Below, piece by piece: positions 22,865 through 33,579 of a stretch of 64,000 nt of DNA. Where the stretch lies: NCBI GenBank assembly GCA_030686995.1, contig CM060696.1:9840487-9904486 (forward strand). Reading direction: 5' to 3'. The stretch's first letter is position 1; each line of letters starts with the position of its first letter. The notes below the pieces were generated by a model that saw only the letters and a list, made by a program, of their open reading frames with translations, was not told where the DNA came from and did not search any database. Made by a program: the position numbers and the translations under genes. This DNA is from Artemisia argyi. Its lineage: Eukaryota > Streptophyta > Magnoliopsida > Asterales > Asteraceae.

Positions 22865-23172
22865 TATTTGACCATTTTTAAAGAAAAGGTAATCTGTTGT
22901 TGCATTAAATAATTTTTCTTTGGAATTCTCATTATGAAATACATACGCATATGTTTATATTTTGTATTATATATGTATACATACATAAAATATCCTAGAG
23001 CTCGTTTAGGCTCGCAAGCCTAATCGAGCTTGATATATAAAACTCGGGCTCGGGTTCGTTTACTAAATGAGCTTTAATTTAGGCTCGAGCTCGTTTAGGC
23101 TCGGCTTGTTCGAGCTTTTTACCGATCCGATCCTGAGCTTTTTACGAGCGACTCGGCTCGTTTCCACCCCTA

Positions 23173-24403
23173 ATCATCAATATCACCATTGGTTTAATGT
23201 AAACTATGATACGTTAGTTTGATTTAGTATGGCGTGTATATGTACTCGGTGAGTAATTACTCGGTCAAGTATAATGTCATTGTTTCACTCAAAGTCAGTG
23301 TTTTTGTACTTTATGTTTGTCTAGTAATAAAATTGAAACCTAAGATTAACAAGAATGTTTTACATTAATTATTCATGATATGGATTACTGATGCACAAAT
23401 ATTGGTGCAATTGAAAGAAAAAAATAGAGTGTATTGTTAGAAACACACGTTATGGTGCAATATGAGACGATGATTTTTGTTTTGGATATTTATTTATTAT
23501 TATTATTATTATTTTGTTTGTAAAACATAGTAGAAGCTTACTTAACACTCTCCAATCATTAAATATTTTTTGTCAAATTAATTCAAGGTTTACGTATGTA
23601 TATGTTTGTTTGATCTTATCACATTGCGATTTAACTAAGGCATTCTCTTCATGTTATATATACATTAGATTTGTTAGAGATAATTATTGATTTTAGATTT
23701 GTTAATTGAATCGTTGCATGTTACTAGTTAGTGGTGATAGTCATTAACTCAATATTTATCCGATAAAGTTATCAATCTTTTAACAACCATTACGTATACG
23801 TAGGCCGCGTATGCCGAACTAAATTTTACCCTCTTTGGTATTTGAACATTGTGGTCGTAAAATTAAATTGGTGAATCATGTCATCTAGTTGCATTTTAAG
23901 TGTTTTATGCAAAGATAAGGTTGTTTATGTAAACATTCCTAACAGTGATTGTAAGTAATATATTAAATTGATATTTTCTTATGGCCAATAAAAATGTAAA
24001 CAAGCTTCTATTAAGTTAATGTTAAGCTCGTCTAATTGAATACGTTCCGCTATTTGATATGAATATAACCATGTTTGATCAATATAAATATTGGAGTTAA
24101 GGATGTATTTGAACTAAATATAATTGCATGCATGATATGAATATGATGGTTGATGGGTTACTAGATGTGGTAAGATATAGTGAACAAAACTGACAATATT
24201 ATTGTTTAAAATGATATCAAGTTTAAAATAAGATGTTTTAGTTAAATGTCATTGAGTTTGTCACATGCTTGTGTATTATTTATTTTATATGATTTCATTT
24301 GCTTATGAGACACTTTATGGTTTAATGTTTATGGTCTAATGGTGTATATGTGTTGAGCAAATTGTGCAACTTTACTGTTACATAGATATTTTTTGTTTGA
24401 TAA
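23173..24403. other. Duplicated non-coding sequence, copy A
   Basis: Matches 62863-64000 up to 24212. Copy B carries about 100 extra bases near 62985-63090. No gene, repeat or RNA recognised. Beyond 24212 the comparison is not available. Confidence 0.5.
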
Positions 24404-24972
24404 CGAGAATGGCGCTGGCCGCCGCGCTACGGGCGGGCCTGTTTTTTTTCCCCCAATCAATTAGTACATGATATAAAGTAGTCATACACTCATTGTTTAT
24501 ATACTTGCATCACATTCAATTAAAACAAAGCCTTAAACGAATGTCATTAAAATCCATACAATGATACTAAACTGAGACAAACGGCCTTATTTTCGTTTCT
24601 TGATTTACCAAACTATCACAAAGTAGGGTTCCAGATCCGTGAAATTGGATATAATATCCGAATGATACACTTCAACTACAGATACTCCATGGAACAGAAA
24701 ATGCAACTTTTAAGTAAACATGTAAGGCTTGAATAATCAAAATTACCTTGCGAGCAAGCTCTCCTTGAAATCCTCCTGCGACCAGAAAATACAATGTGGT
24801 GCAAATCATTGCATATATGTGCCACTCGACTCTCGTCTGTCTTTTTTCGTCAGAAGCTGTGACAGCAACACATGGCATGAATATGAATACAGTCCAAATC
24901 ATTGCATATATGTTGTGTATATATATTATGTTTTTAAAGTTCCTTTTTAGTATTGGTAGATAGTTCACTTAC

Positions 24973-25077
24973 CCGGAAGCACGCAAGTTTGTAGCTTTGA
25001 CGAAGGTGTTCTTGAGAGTTTCCACGGACGAAGCCATCAATTGAAGCTTACTCCATGACTTGTAGAACAATGATTGA
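24973..25077 (-). pseudogene. Captured exon of unknown gene
   Basis: A 105-bp exon with acceptor GGCAG|TCAATC and donor GG|GTAAGTGA. The open frame includes FYKSWSKLQ and ASSVETLKNTF. I do not recognise the family. A further short piece (24752-24780) between a CAG acceptor and a GTAATTTT donor may be its next exon. Confidence 0.4.
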
Positions 25078-25191
25078 CTGCCAAGAACAATAAACTATAT
25101 TAAGCATTTCGTAAGTGTTTATTCATCACAAAAAAGAGTAAATTCTAGCATAACATAACCAAGCATTTACATCAGTGTTTATCCCCTCAAG

Positions 25192-25621
25192 CAGGGGCGT
25201 AGCTAGAAATTTATTTTTTTTGGAGGGGGGGGGGGGCAAAATTTTATTGAAGGATATTAACAAATGCTAAAAAAAACATCATAAAATATAACTACATAAA
25301 AATGTAGCAACAAATTTGTTCATTTAGCATTTTAGTTGCACACGACGTTCATCCGCATCATTAAAACCATCTAAAAATGAGTATAAACTATTTATTGCAT
25401 GATTCTTAGGTAAAATTATAGTATCAGTTTTTAAAATCAGCTGTCAAAAATCAATACAAGATACATTGGATTAGTATAAGTTAACAGTTTTTAAGGTGGG
25501 CTAGAAATCAATATTAAATACATTTTATCATATTGACTTTATTGCATGATACATATGTAAAAATTTTAGGCTTTGTGGGTGGGCCATGGCCCACCTTACC
25601 CTCTACATAGCTATGCCACTG
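25192..25621. mobile_element. hAT-type MITE, 430 bp
   Basis: Ends CAGGGGCGTAGCTA and TAGCTATGCCACTG are imperfect inverted repeats. Perfect 8-bp duplications CCCTCAAG flank it at 25184-25191 and 25622-25629. It has a G-run at 25235-25246 and no frame. It splits an exon-like frame (next entry). Confidence 0.85.
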
Positions 25622-25629
25622 CCCTCAAG

Positions 25630-25731
25630 TGATTTTACCCAAGATGGAAGATGAAATGGATCCTTCTTCTGAAGTTTCTGCAGTAACTCGCTGTATTCTT
25701 CACTTGTGATCGCATTAGATTCGAGACCGAA
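25630..25731 (-). pseudogene. Captured exon of unknown gene, interrupted by a MITE
   Basis: The minus-strand frame reads through TYFGLESNAITSEEYSELL and KKDPFHLPSW. Across the hAT MITE it stays in phase with SLEGINTDVNAWL on the other side (about 25155-25191). The MITE therefore landed inside what was an exon. Family not recognised. Confidence 0.4.
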
Positions 25732-27367
25732 GTAAGTTAGATTGGCCGTTGTTGGTTATTCATAAGAACCTTGAAGCAGTAGCTGTAGGGCCAAAAAGTA
25801 TGCATTATTAAGTGTTGATATATTTTCTATTTTATAATATTAGTGGTTAAAACCCCAACTTTTTGCTAAAATGTCTAATAAGAACTCAGAGCAAAGATTT
25901 ACCTTAGATAACCTTGTGCTAATATGAATACTTAAATTAGAAGAAAGAATTGTTAAGCAGATGTTGTAATTTGACATTGTTGAATTACCTATAATTCGGA
26001 ATGGGATGTGGGCCATGATCTCAAACTTGCGGAATTGGAATATTTTCTGTCAACTTTGTTGTGAAACCTGTGCATGCGTTAAAGTACCACCACTTTGTTG
26101 TATTGATCTTGAAGATTCTCGCCTAATGTGTGAATATCACATATATGCTGCAACAAATACTTTTTAGGAATTTGTGTTATTGTGTAGAAGCTGATTTAAA
26201 AGAATGTCTTTTCTTACCGGGTAATATTTTATCGGTAACACAATATCAGATCCAGTGCACAGATATTTTAACTCCAAATGTATGAAAAAGCAGATTCTTA
26301 GCCATTGTAAGCTCATGGTTGCAGCAAACACTGAGTGTCAAAAATTATCGAAACTAAAAACATGTTAGAAACTTAAATGTCAGCACTCTTTTATTAAAAT
26401 TACCAAAAAGAAAAAAGTAAAAAGTTAAAAAAAACTTACTTTCTGACTTACAAAGAACCCCACTAATCGCAAACCAACATCTCTAGGTAACTTACAAAGA
26501 ACCCCACTAATCGCAAAGCTTGAACACGCACCGGACACATATATTTTTCAAACAATTTCCAATTTCGACGATCCTAGAATCCAAAATGCAAGGATACAAT
26601 TTATTTTCATAAACACACAAAAAATCAAAACAAATCATCACCCTACATATGCATACATTAATAAGCATGCAACAGCAATCCCATAACTTCACACCAACAC
26701 ACTCAAAAAACAAAAACGAAACATCAATATACATATATACAGTTATACACATTAATAGCCATGCAAAAACAATCCCGTAACCTCGCACCGATTAACATTT
26801 TTTCCAAACAGCCACTCATTATCATTTTTCTACCAACATTTTAAAACTATGAATAGCACTTCAATGGTAAACAAAGACAAAAACAGGGCAAACTACATTC
26901 GATTTAATTAACCTGTAAATCGGACTCCCCAATGCAGTTAATAATGAGATTTAAATGCTTAGCTCACTGATGCTTCTAACAAAGGGTGGCGATAACAATA
27001 TGATGCCCTCTCGTGCAACAGATCTGGCTCGTTGATTACTATACCATTAAACGTATTTAGCAAACAGATTGAAAATCGCCAACAACACTTACAACCTTCC
27101 ATAGTTTTAATCATATCTAATCCATTGACAATTGATAAAAAAAAATGGCTACTTTTTTTTGTTAACCAAACTGGACAGACACGTTTTATCGAATACCGGA
27201 AATAATCCTGTCTCGAACCTCATATTGTGAAGAGTAAGGCTTTGACCACCTTAATCTATGCCAATGAAAGTTTAGTTTACTTACCACCATGGTCAACCGG
27301 AAATTCCTGGCCGATAGTATTCATTTTTGTTTTTAATGTTCTAACGACAATATACATGCATACTTAC

Positions 27368-28461
27368 ATTGTTGTAGTGTGGAACTTTTGAAAACAACTG
27401 ATGTACTTTTTCCATTTTCTCTTCCCAATCCTGGGTAGCCCGTTTATATGTTACGCCTGGCCCAAAAGTATACATTTTAAGAATCTTAGTACAATATGCT
27501 TAACATTATTGATTAATTATATAACATTGATGTTTAAAGTTATGTAACCTGAGTTGTATTCTTCAACTACATAGACCGGTGTTTTGGAAGGCACGACCTC
27601 ATGCTTCTGTAACTTCCCGGCCATGTTGTTATTGTAGGTGCAAAACTATTTAAGTGCAGATATAAGAAAATCAGTAAATGAGATGTGAGTTTGGATAGAA
27701 GAATATAATGACCGTGCCATTTAAAGAGTAATTGGAGCTTACGATACTAATGTTAGGAGTTTCGATTGTTTGGTCATTGTATTGAGCCTTCGTCCCTGCA
27801 ACCAAATGTACTATAAGAAAAATGATGGAAGTATTAAACAGGTTCGGGTTGAAACTCAATTTAGTATGTGCTGAACTGCATCGGCCCAAATTAGACTCAC
27901 CCGAGCCAGTTTTTTTCTCAAAAAAAAAAAAAAAAAAAAAATTATAATTTTTAAAACAGTGATAGTAGTCCAATGGTCTCAGACATGCAGCGTTAAGTGG
28001 AGTTCATAGGATTAACTCATGTCCTCGTTTCCATATAATCATGGTATGAGTATGATCATATCGCCAGAGGGTCGGTCAACCTTTTTATTCAATATTACTA
28101 CAATAAATGTGAGTAAAAGTAGACTGTTCTAAGCCGGACCCATTGCCTTTTACCTAGCTTTTATATTTGACAGTAGCCAATCAAAATCAACCCATTCAAT
28201 TACCTCATAGTATATGGGCCAAAATTGCAACGTTACTTGTTAGAAACAACTATTTGGATTCTAAGAAAAGATTAGAAAATAGACCTGATCCCATATATGG
28301 TATTTGGAGCCCATGAGATTGGCGGTTACACTCCCTACATAACTGTCATTTTCTCCACATATGATGCCTTTTGTATTCTGAGCAATTATGAACTCAGATC
28401 TTCCATTGTAACGCCTATGATAAGCCACACCAAGTTTCCGATTTTGTCTTCCTTGACCCTC
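27368..28461 (-). pseudogene. Tubby-like protein fragment (TLP8 type), unit 1
   Basis: Four exons in order: 28285-28461, 27743-27795, 27549-27645 and 27368-27456. The frame gives RRYNGRSEFIIAQNTKGIIC, then SYVGSVTANLMGSKYHIWDQ, KQSKLLTLVSF, TITTWPGSYRSM and DWEEKMEKVHQLFSKVPHYN. From memory of the family these follow the plant tubby C-terminal domain of the TLP8 type. Broken by TAG after RSM, TAA before HING and a one-base loss before DWEEK. N-terminal and final tubby exons are missing. It is a captured internal fragment. Confidence 0.7.
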
Positions 28462-28628
28462 CTATGAATTTCCGATCAACAAAAGTTAGAAAGCTATGCT
28501 ACATTGTAGTACATATAGTCAAATAGTTATCGGGTATTCGGGTGTCTAGGCTCGCATTATATAACTGAGTACTATTTGTGTATTGCGTTTTCAAATCATA
28601 GTTTCACACATAATCAGGTTCTACTCAC

Positions 28629-28735
28629 TTGACGCGTTGCTTGGCGCGCCTCTTTCTTCCTTCCCTTCTTCTTTGAGTTCTTTGCGTTATAATATTCCCC
28701 TTCAACAGCTTCCTCGTCGCTTCCATCTTCAGTTT
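28629..28735 (-). pseudogene. DDRGK1-like exon fragment, unit 1
   Basis: A 107-bp exon (acceptor GAAGCAG|AAACTG, donor CAA|GTGAGT). It encodes an acidic stretch, EGEYYNAKNSKKKGRKKEAR and a glutamine/arginine end. That resembles the EYYEAK-SKKKEKKRQEREAQRQ region of plant DDRGK-domain protein 1 (UFMylation adaptor at the ER). Only this exon is seen, directly upstream of the tubby fragment. A low-complexity basic stretch is weak evidence. Confidence 0.45.
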
Positions 28736-29369
28736 CTGCTTCAACAATCAAAAGTGTTAGTGAGACATATTCCACTACCAGCACTGCATATGGAGTATGG
28801 CTAACTATCTGAAATTGAAATTACCTCTGCACACCGTCGGTACAAAGAAAGTCAGCATGCATATAGAGTATGCCTAGTTGCGAGATTCCAGCACACATGT
28901 ATCCTGGATCAAACCCACATTTAACACTAACATAAGAGAGATCCAAATTTTTAACAACAGTACAAAAAACAAATATATACGTAAATTTGTCTAAAAAACT
29001 ACAAGTCTACAACACATAAACTATAATTAACCTTTGTCTATCGGATAGGAAAAGGTTTAGGCTTAGACTTGACGTACCTTTTAAACGCTTAGCTCACCTT
29101 TTCGTCTGTTAATTTTCCATTTTTACAGCTAAACGGTGAGCCGTACGTAGCTCTTGTTTCGTCATCCGATCCACTTCTATATTGTATCGCCTACACTTGT
29201 TCTTCGAATCTGAAAACAAACACGACACCTCCAGGACATTTGATTAACAAAAATTGACACCCCAAAATTACTTTTTCCACAAATAATTATGTTTCCTATA
29301 GCCAAAAAACATAAGCCTAAGACCAAATAAGTTGAGTACAAAGGCGAAATAATAAACAAACTAACTGCA

Positions 29370-29621
29370 ATTTCAGGAGTTAGGTAGTAGTACATTGCTA
29401 GTGTACTTGGTAATTGTAAGCCTATATCAGGTAAAACCTTTGGTAAGAGAAATGGCGATAAAAGTACTGGCCACAGTTGTGAGTTAATGAATTTACCTCC
29501 ATAAGTTTTGACCCACCATGAGCTGACCGCCACTATTACATGCTAGTCTGCGTTGTCATAGTCTTCCATTACAAATTTCTGTGCTATTTCATTCCAAAGG
29601 GTAAACCTTGCGGTATTGCCA
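29370..29621 (-). pseudogene. RPA1-like OB-fold fragment, unit 1
   Basis: Exon 29497-29621 (125 bp) encodes GNTARFTLWNEIAQKF and VIVAVSSWWVKTYGG. The next piece (about 29370-29423) encodes LQLPSTLAMYYYLTPEI. Both match the second OB fold of plant and Helitron RPA-like proteins. The homologous exon of the Helitron RPA gene (47089-47213) is also exactly 125 bp. An in-frame TAG (AD*HVI) kills it. Confidence 0.7.
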
Positions 29622-30521
29622 CTGCAGGAGAAAGCTTTCGTTAGTAGCAGTTCAACAAAAGTATTACATCACTTTGATACCAAACAGCCAAATAATCAAC
29701 GTCAAGTTTAGACAGGAAAAGTAACATATTTGAATATCTAAAACCAAAAGTAAGTATTAAATGGAGTCATGCTAATAAGTGAATATTTCTAATATGTGCA
29801 TATAGGAAGTGACAAATACCTTCATTAGGCATGGAAAGTTGAGGCATAATAGGCTGGTTTTCACCTTGAGAGTCAACAAAAGGCGGCAAATCATCATGTT
29901 TTTGTGTGTGAATATAAATACATTTAAAATTCCTCACCAAACAATCCAAACTCTAAACATATACATTTAGAATTCATCAAAAGTTTAAACCTCACTTAAA
30001 AATTATTAATTGGACGCGACTATTGTGATTCTATATTCTAGCAACATGCAAACAATAATGATCAAACTAAAAGTTACCACAAACCAAATTCTCTCAAGCC
30101 TTTCATCGAACACTTGGCGGGAGACAATGTAACATAAAGAAACCCACTTCCCAATTCACCTTGAAGCTCAGACACTTAATCCCAACTTCAAAGCAACCAT
30201 ATTTACATGTATCTTTACTCTTTTGCAAATATCAGCCACAACCCGACTTCACTGCGAATATCAGCAACCTCCACCATTATTGATGCTTCCCTGTTAGTAC
30301 GGGTTTTGATGATGATCTGAAGAAAGACTAAAAGAGATTTAGGGTCGATCTCATCATTACTGCAACTGTGTGTATTTAGGTACGGATGATGGAAGAGTCT
30401 TCTGGAAAATGGTGGAATATTCAATGGCTTGTTCTCTAACTAATAACATTTTAGATTATACACAAAACATTGGACTGGATTAGAAGGCCCAAGAAAACAG
30501 GCTAACAACCTGGGCCAGAGT

Positions 30522-30535
30522 TTTTGGCGGGAAAA
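30522..30535. promoter_or_regulatory. Palindromic E2F site, unit 1
   Basis: TTTTGGCGGGAAAA (TTTTCCCGCCAAAA on the minus strand) is a perfect E2F/DP consensus. It sits upstream, on the minus strand, of a short open frame starting at 30280 (MVEVADIRSEVG...). E2F sites mark S-phase and replication gene promoters, so this was probably captured with a replication gene's 5' end. Confidence 0.6.
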
Positions 30536-30567
30536 TGGAATGGCGGGGGACGCAATACGGCGTCGTC

Positions 30568-31474
30568 CTGAGTTGTATTCTTCAACTACATAGACCGGTG
30601 TTTTGGAAGGCACGACCTCATGCTTCTGTAACTTCCCGGCCATGTTGTTATTGTAGGTGCAAAACTATTTAAGTGCAGATATAAGAAAATCAGTAAATGA
30701 GATGTGAGTTTGGATAGAAGAATATAATGACCGTGCCATTTAAAGAGTAATTGGAGCTTACGATACTAATGTTAGGAGTTTCGATTGTTTGGTCATTGTA
30801 TTGAGCCTTCGTCCCTGCAACCAAATGTACTATAAGAAAAATGATGGAAGTATTAAACAGGTTCGGGTTGAAACTCAATTTAGTATGTGCTGAACTGCAT
30901 CGGCCCAAATTAGACTCACCCGAGCCAGTTTTTTTCTCAAAAAAAAAAAAAAAATTATAATTTTTAAAACAGTGATAGTAGTCCAATGGTCTCAGACATG
31001 CAGCGTTAAGTGGAGTTCATAGGATTAACTCATGTCCTCGTTTCCATATAATCATGGTATGAGTATGATCATATCGCCAGAGGGTCGGTCAACCTTTTTA
31101 TTCAATATTACTACAATAAATGTGAGTAAAAGTAGACTGTTCTAAGCCGGACCCATTGCCTTTTACCTAGCTTTTATATTTGACAGTAGCCAATCAAAAT
31201 CAACCCATTCAATTACCTCATAGTATATGGGCCAAAATTGCAACGTTACTTGTTAGAAACAACTATTTGGATTCTAAGAAAAGATTAGAAAATAGACCTG
31301 ATCCCATATATGGTATTTGGAGCCCATGAGATTGGCGGTTACACTCCCTACATAACTGTCATTTTCTCCACATATGATGCCTTTTGTATTCTGAGCAATT
31401 ATGAACTCAGATCTTCCATTGTAACGCCTATGATAAGCCACACCAAGTTTCCGATTTTGTCTTCCTTGACCCTC
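30568..31474 (-). pseudogene. Tubby-like fragment, unit 2
   Basis: Copies of the first three tubby exons at 31298-31474, 30762-30814 and 30568-30664, same as unit 1. The DWEEKMEKV exon is not duplicated. The last exon here ends at the duplication joint without a splice donor. Confidence 0.7.
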
Positions 31475-31641
31475 CTATGAATTTCCGATCAACAAAAGTT
31501 AGAAAGCTATGCTACATTGTAGTACATATAGTCAAATAGTTATCGGGTATTCGGGTGTCTAGGCTCGCATTATATAACTGAGTACTATTTGTGTATTGCG
31601 TTTTCAAATCATAGTTTCACACATAATCAGGTTCTACTCAC

Positions 31642-31748
31642 TTGACGCGTTGCTTGGCGCGCCTCTTTCTTCCTTCCCTTCTTCTTTGAGTTCTTTGCGT
31701 TATAATATTCCCCTTCAACAGCTTCCTCGTCGCTTCCATCTTCAGTTT
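31642..31748 (-). pseudogene. DDRGK1-like exon, unit 2
   Basis: Identical duplicate of 28629-28735. Confidence 0.45.
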
Positions 31749-32382
31749 CTGCTTCAACAATCAAAAGTGTTAGTGAGACATATTCCACTACCAGCACTGC
31801 ATATGGAGTATGGCTAACTATCTGAAATTGAAATTACCTCTGCACACCGTCGGTACAAAGAAAGTCAGCATGCATATAGAGTATGCCTAGTTGCGAGATT
31901 CCAGCACACATGTATCCTGGATCAAACCCACATTTAACACTAACATAAGAGAGATCCAAATTTTTAACAACAGTACAAAAAACAAATATATACGTAAATT
32001 TGTCTAAAAAACTACAAGTCTACAACACATAAACTATAATTAACCTTTGTCTATCGGATAGGAAAAGGTTTAGGCTTAGACTTGACGTACCTTTTAAACA
32101 CTTAGCTCACCTTTTCGTCTGTTAATTTTCCATTTTTACAGCTAAACGGTGAGCCGTACGTAGCTCTTGTTTCGTCATCCGATCCACTTCTATATTGTAT
32201 CGCCTACACTTGTTCTTCGAATCTGAAAACAAACACGACACCTCCAGGACATTTGATTAACAAAAATTGACACCCCAAAATTACTTTTTCCACAAATAAT
32301 TATGTTTCCTATAGCCAAAAAACATAAGCCTAAGACCAAATAAGTTGAGTACAAAGGCGAAATAATAAACAAACTAACTGCA

Positions 32383-32634
32383 ATTTCAGGAGTTAGGTAG
32401 TAGTACATTGCTAGTGTACTTGGTAATTGTAAGCCTATATCAGGTAAAACCTTTGGTAAGAGAAATGGCGATAAAAGTACTGGCCACAGTTGTGAGTTAA
32501 TGAATTTACCTCCATAAGTTTTGACCCACCATGAGCTGACCGCCACTATTACATGCTAGTCTGCGTTGTCATAGTCTTCCATTACAAATTTCCGTGCTAT
32601 TTCATTCCAAAGGGTAAACCTTGCGGTATTGCCA
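32383..32634 (-). pseudogene. RPA1-like fragment, unit 2
   Basis: Duplicate of 29370-29621. It keeps the same in-frame TAG and differs by one base in the exon (near 32587). Confidence 0.65.
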
Positions 32635-33534
32635 CTGCAGGAGAAAGCTTTCGTTAGTAGCAGTTCAACAAAAGTATTACATCACTTTGATACCAAACAG
32701 CCAAATAATCAACGTCAAGTTTAGACAGGAAAAGTAACATATTTGAATATCTAAAACCAAAAGTAAGTATTAAATGGAGTCATGCTAATAAGTGAATATT
32801 TCTAATATGTGCATATAGGAAGTGACAAATACCTTCATTAGGCATGGAAAGTTGAGGCATAATAGGCTGGTTTTCACCTTGAGAGTCAACAAAAGGCGGC
32901 AAATCATCATGTTTTTGTGTGTGAATATAAATACATTTAAAATTCCTCACCAAACAATCCAAACTCTAAACATATACATTTAGAATTCATCAAAAGTTTA
33001 AACCTCACTTAAAAATTATTAATTGGACGCGACTATTGTGATTCTATATTCTAGCAACATGCAAACAATAATGATCAAACTAAAAGTTACCACAAACCAA
33101 ATTCTCTCAAGCCTTTCATCGAACACTTGGCGGGAGACAATGTAACATAAAGAAACCCACTTCCCAATTCACCTTGAAGCTCAGACACTTAATCCCAACT
33201 TCAAAGCAACCATATTTACATGTATCTTTACTCTTTTGCAAATATCAGCCACAACCCGACTTCACTGCGAATATCAGCAACCTCCACCATTATTGATGCT
33301 TCCCTGTTAGTACGGGTTTTGATGATGATCTGAAGAAAGACTAAAAGAGATTTAGGGTCGATCTCATCATTACTGCAACTGTGTGTATTTAGGTACGGAT
33401 GATGGAAGAGTCTTCTGGAAAATGGTGGAATATTCAATGGCTTGTTCTCTAACTAATAACATTTTAGATTATACACAAAACATTGGACTGGATTAGAAGG
33501 CCCAAGAAAACAGGCTAACAACCTGGGCCAGAGT

Positions 33535-33548
33535 TTTTGGCGGGAAAA
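33535..33548. promoter_or_regulatory. Palindromic E2F site, unit 2
   Basis: Second copy of TTTTGGCGGGAAAA, at the outer end of the tandem array. Confidence 0.6.
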
Positions 33549-33579
33549 TGGAATGGCGGGGGACGCAATACGGCGTCGT

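Larger units (their letters stand above)
21991..23172. mobile_element. hAT-type element with a nested Helitron
   Basis: Left arm GGTGGAAACGAGCCGAG...AAAAAGCTCGGGATCGGATC is the inverted complement of the right arm ...GATCCGATCCTGAGCTTTTT...CGTTTCCACCCCTA. The right end has the hAT-like CACCCCTA; the left end is eroded to CGGTGG. Copy B lacks it and instead has about 980 bp of other sequence (61886-62862), so an additional deletion or replacement took place here. Confidence 0.55.
11590..24212. repeat. Segmental duplication, copy A
   Basis: Backbone sequence here matches 54210-64000 in the same orientation. The match runs from AACATTTAATCCAACCGGA through the TNL gene to the point aligned with the window end. 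Flanks, introns and exons of the TNL are all included, so this is a DNA-level duplication rather than a retrocopy. Copy A is longer because it carries several private insertions (11754-15363, 15648-15969, 16216-16683, 21991-23172). The right end of the duplicated unit cannot be set, because copy B runs off the window. Confidence 0.92.
27548..30566. repeat. 3.0-kb tandem duplication, unit 1
   Basis: 3019 bp, starting CCTGAGTTG and ending GGCGTCGT. It is matched by 30567-33579 almost perfectly: I saw about two substitutions (near 29096 and 29574) plus a poly-A length change (six bases near 27919). Confidence 0.95.
24404..33579 (-). mobile_element. Probable gene-capturing Helitron (5' end not found)
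   Basis: At the left edge, read on the minus strand, GGCCCGCC...GGCGGCC forms a GC-rich hairpin (24413-24439) followed by a short tail ending CTCG (24404-24407) and host T. This is the same terminal style as the other Helitrons here. Upstream on the same strand lie exon pieces of at least three unrelated genes, all transcribed in the element's direction. That is the hallmark of Helitron capture. The 5' terminus may have been lost next to the Copia relic at 33580. Tentative as a single element. Confidence 0.5.
30567..33579. repeat. 3.0-kb tandem duplication, unit 2
   Basis: 3013 bp and a direct neighbour of unit 1 with no spacer. The left breakpoint lies one base from the tubby exon 3 / intron junction. 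In unit 2 that exon therefore loses its GT donor and reads into the upstream unit's E2F-site region. Confidence 0.95.

Noticed and set aside
24404..24439. Bacterial-type terminator
   Set aside because: The GC hairpin with a nearby T-run looks like one, but the eukaryotic context and the CTCG/T border favour a Helitron end.
27671..27973. 100-aa ORF over the tubby exon
   Set aside because: It reads through introns and a poly-A tract. The tubby frame is a different one and matches the family.
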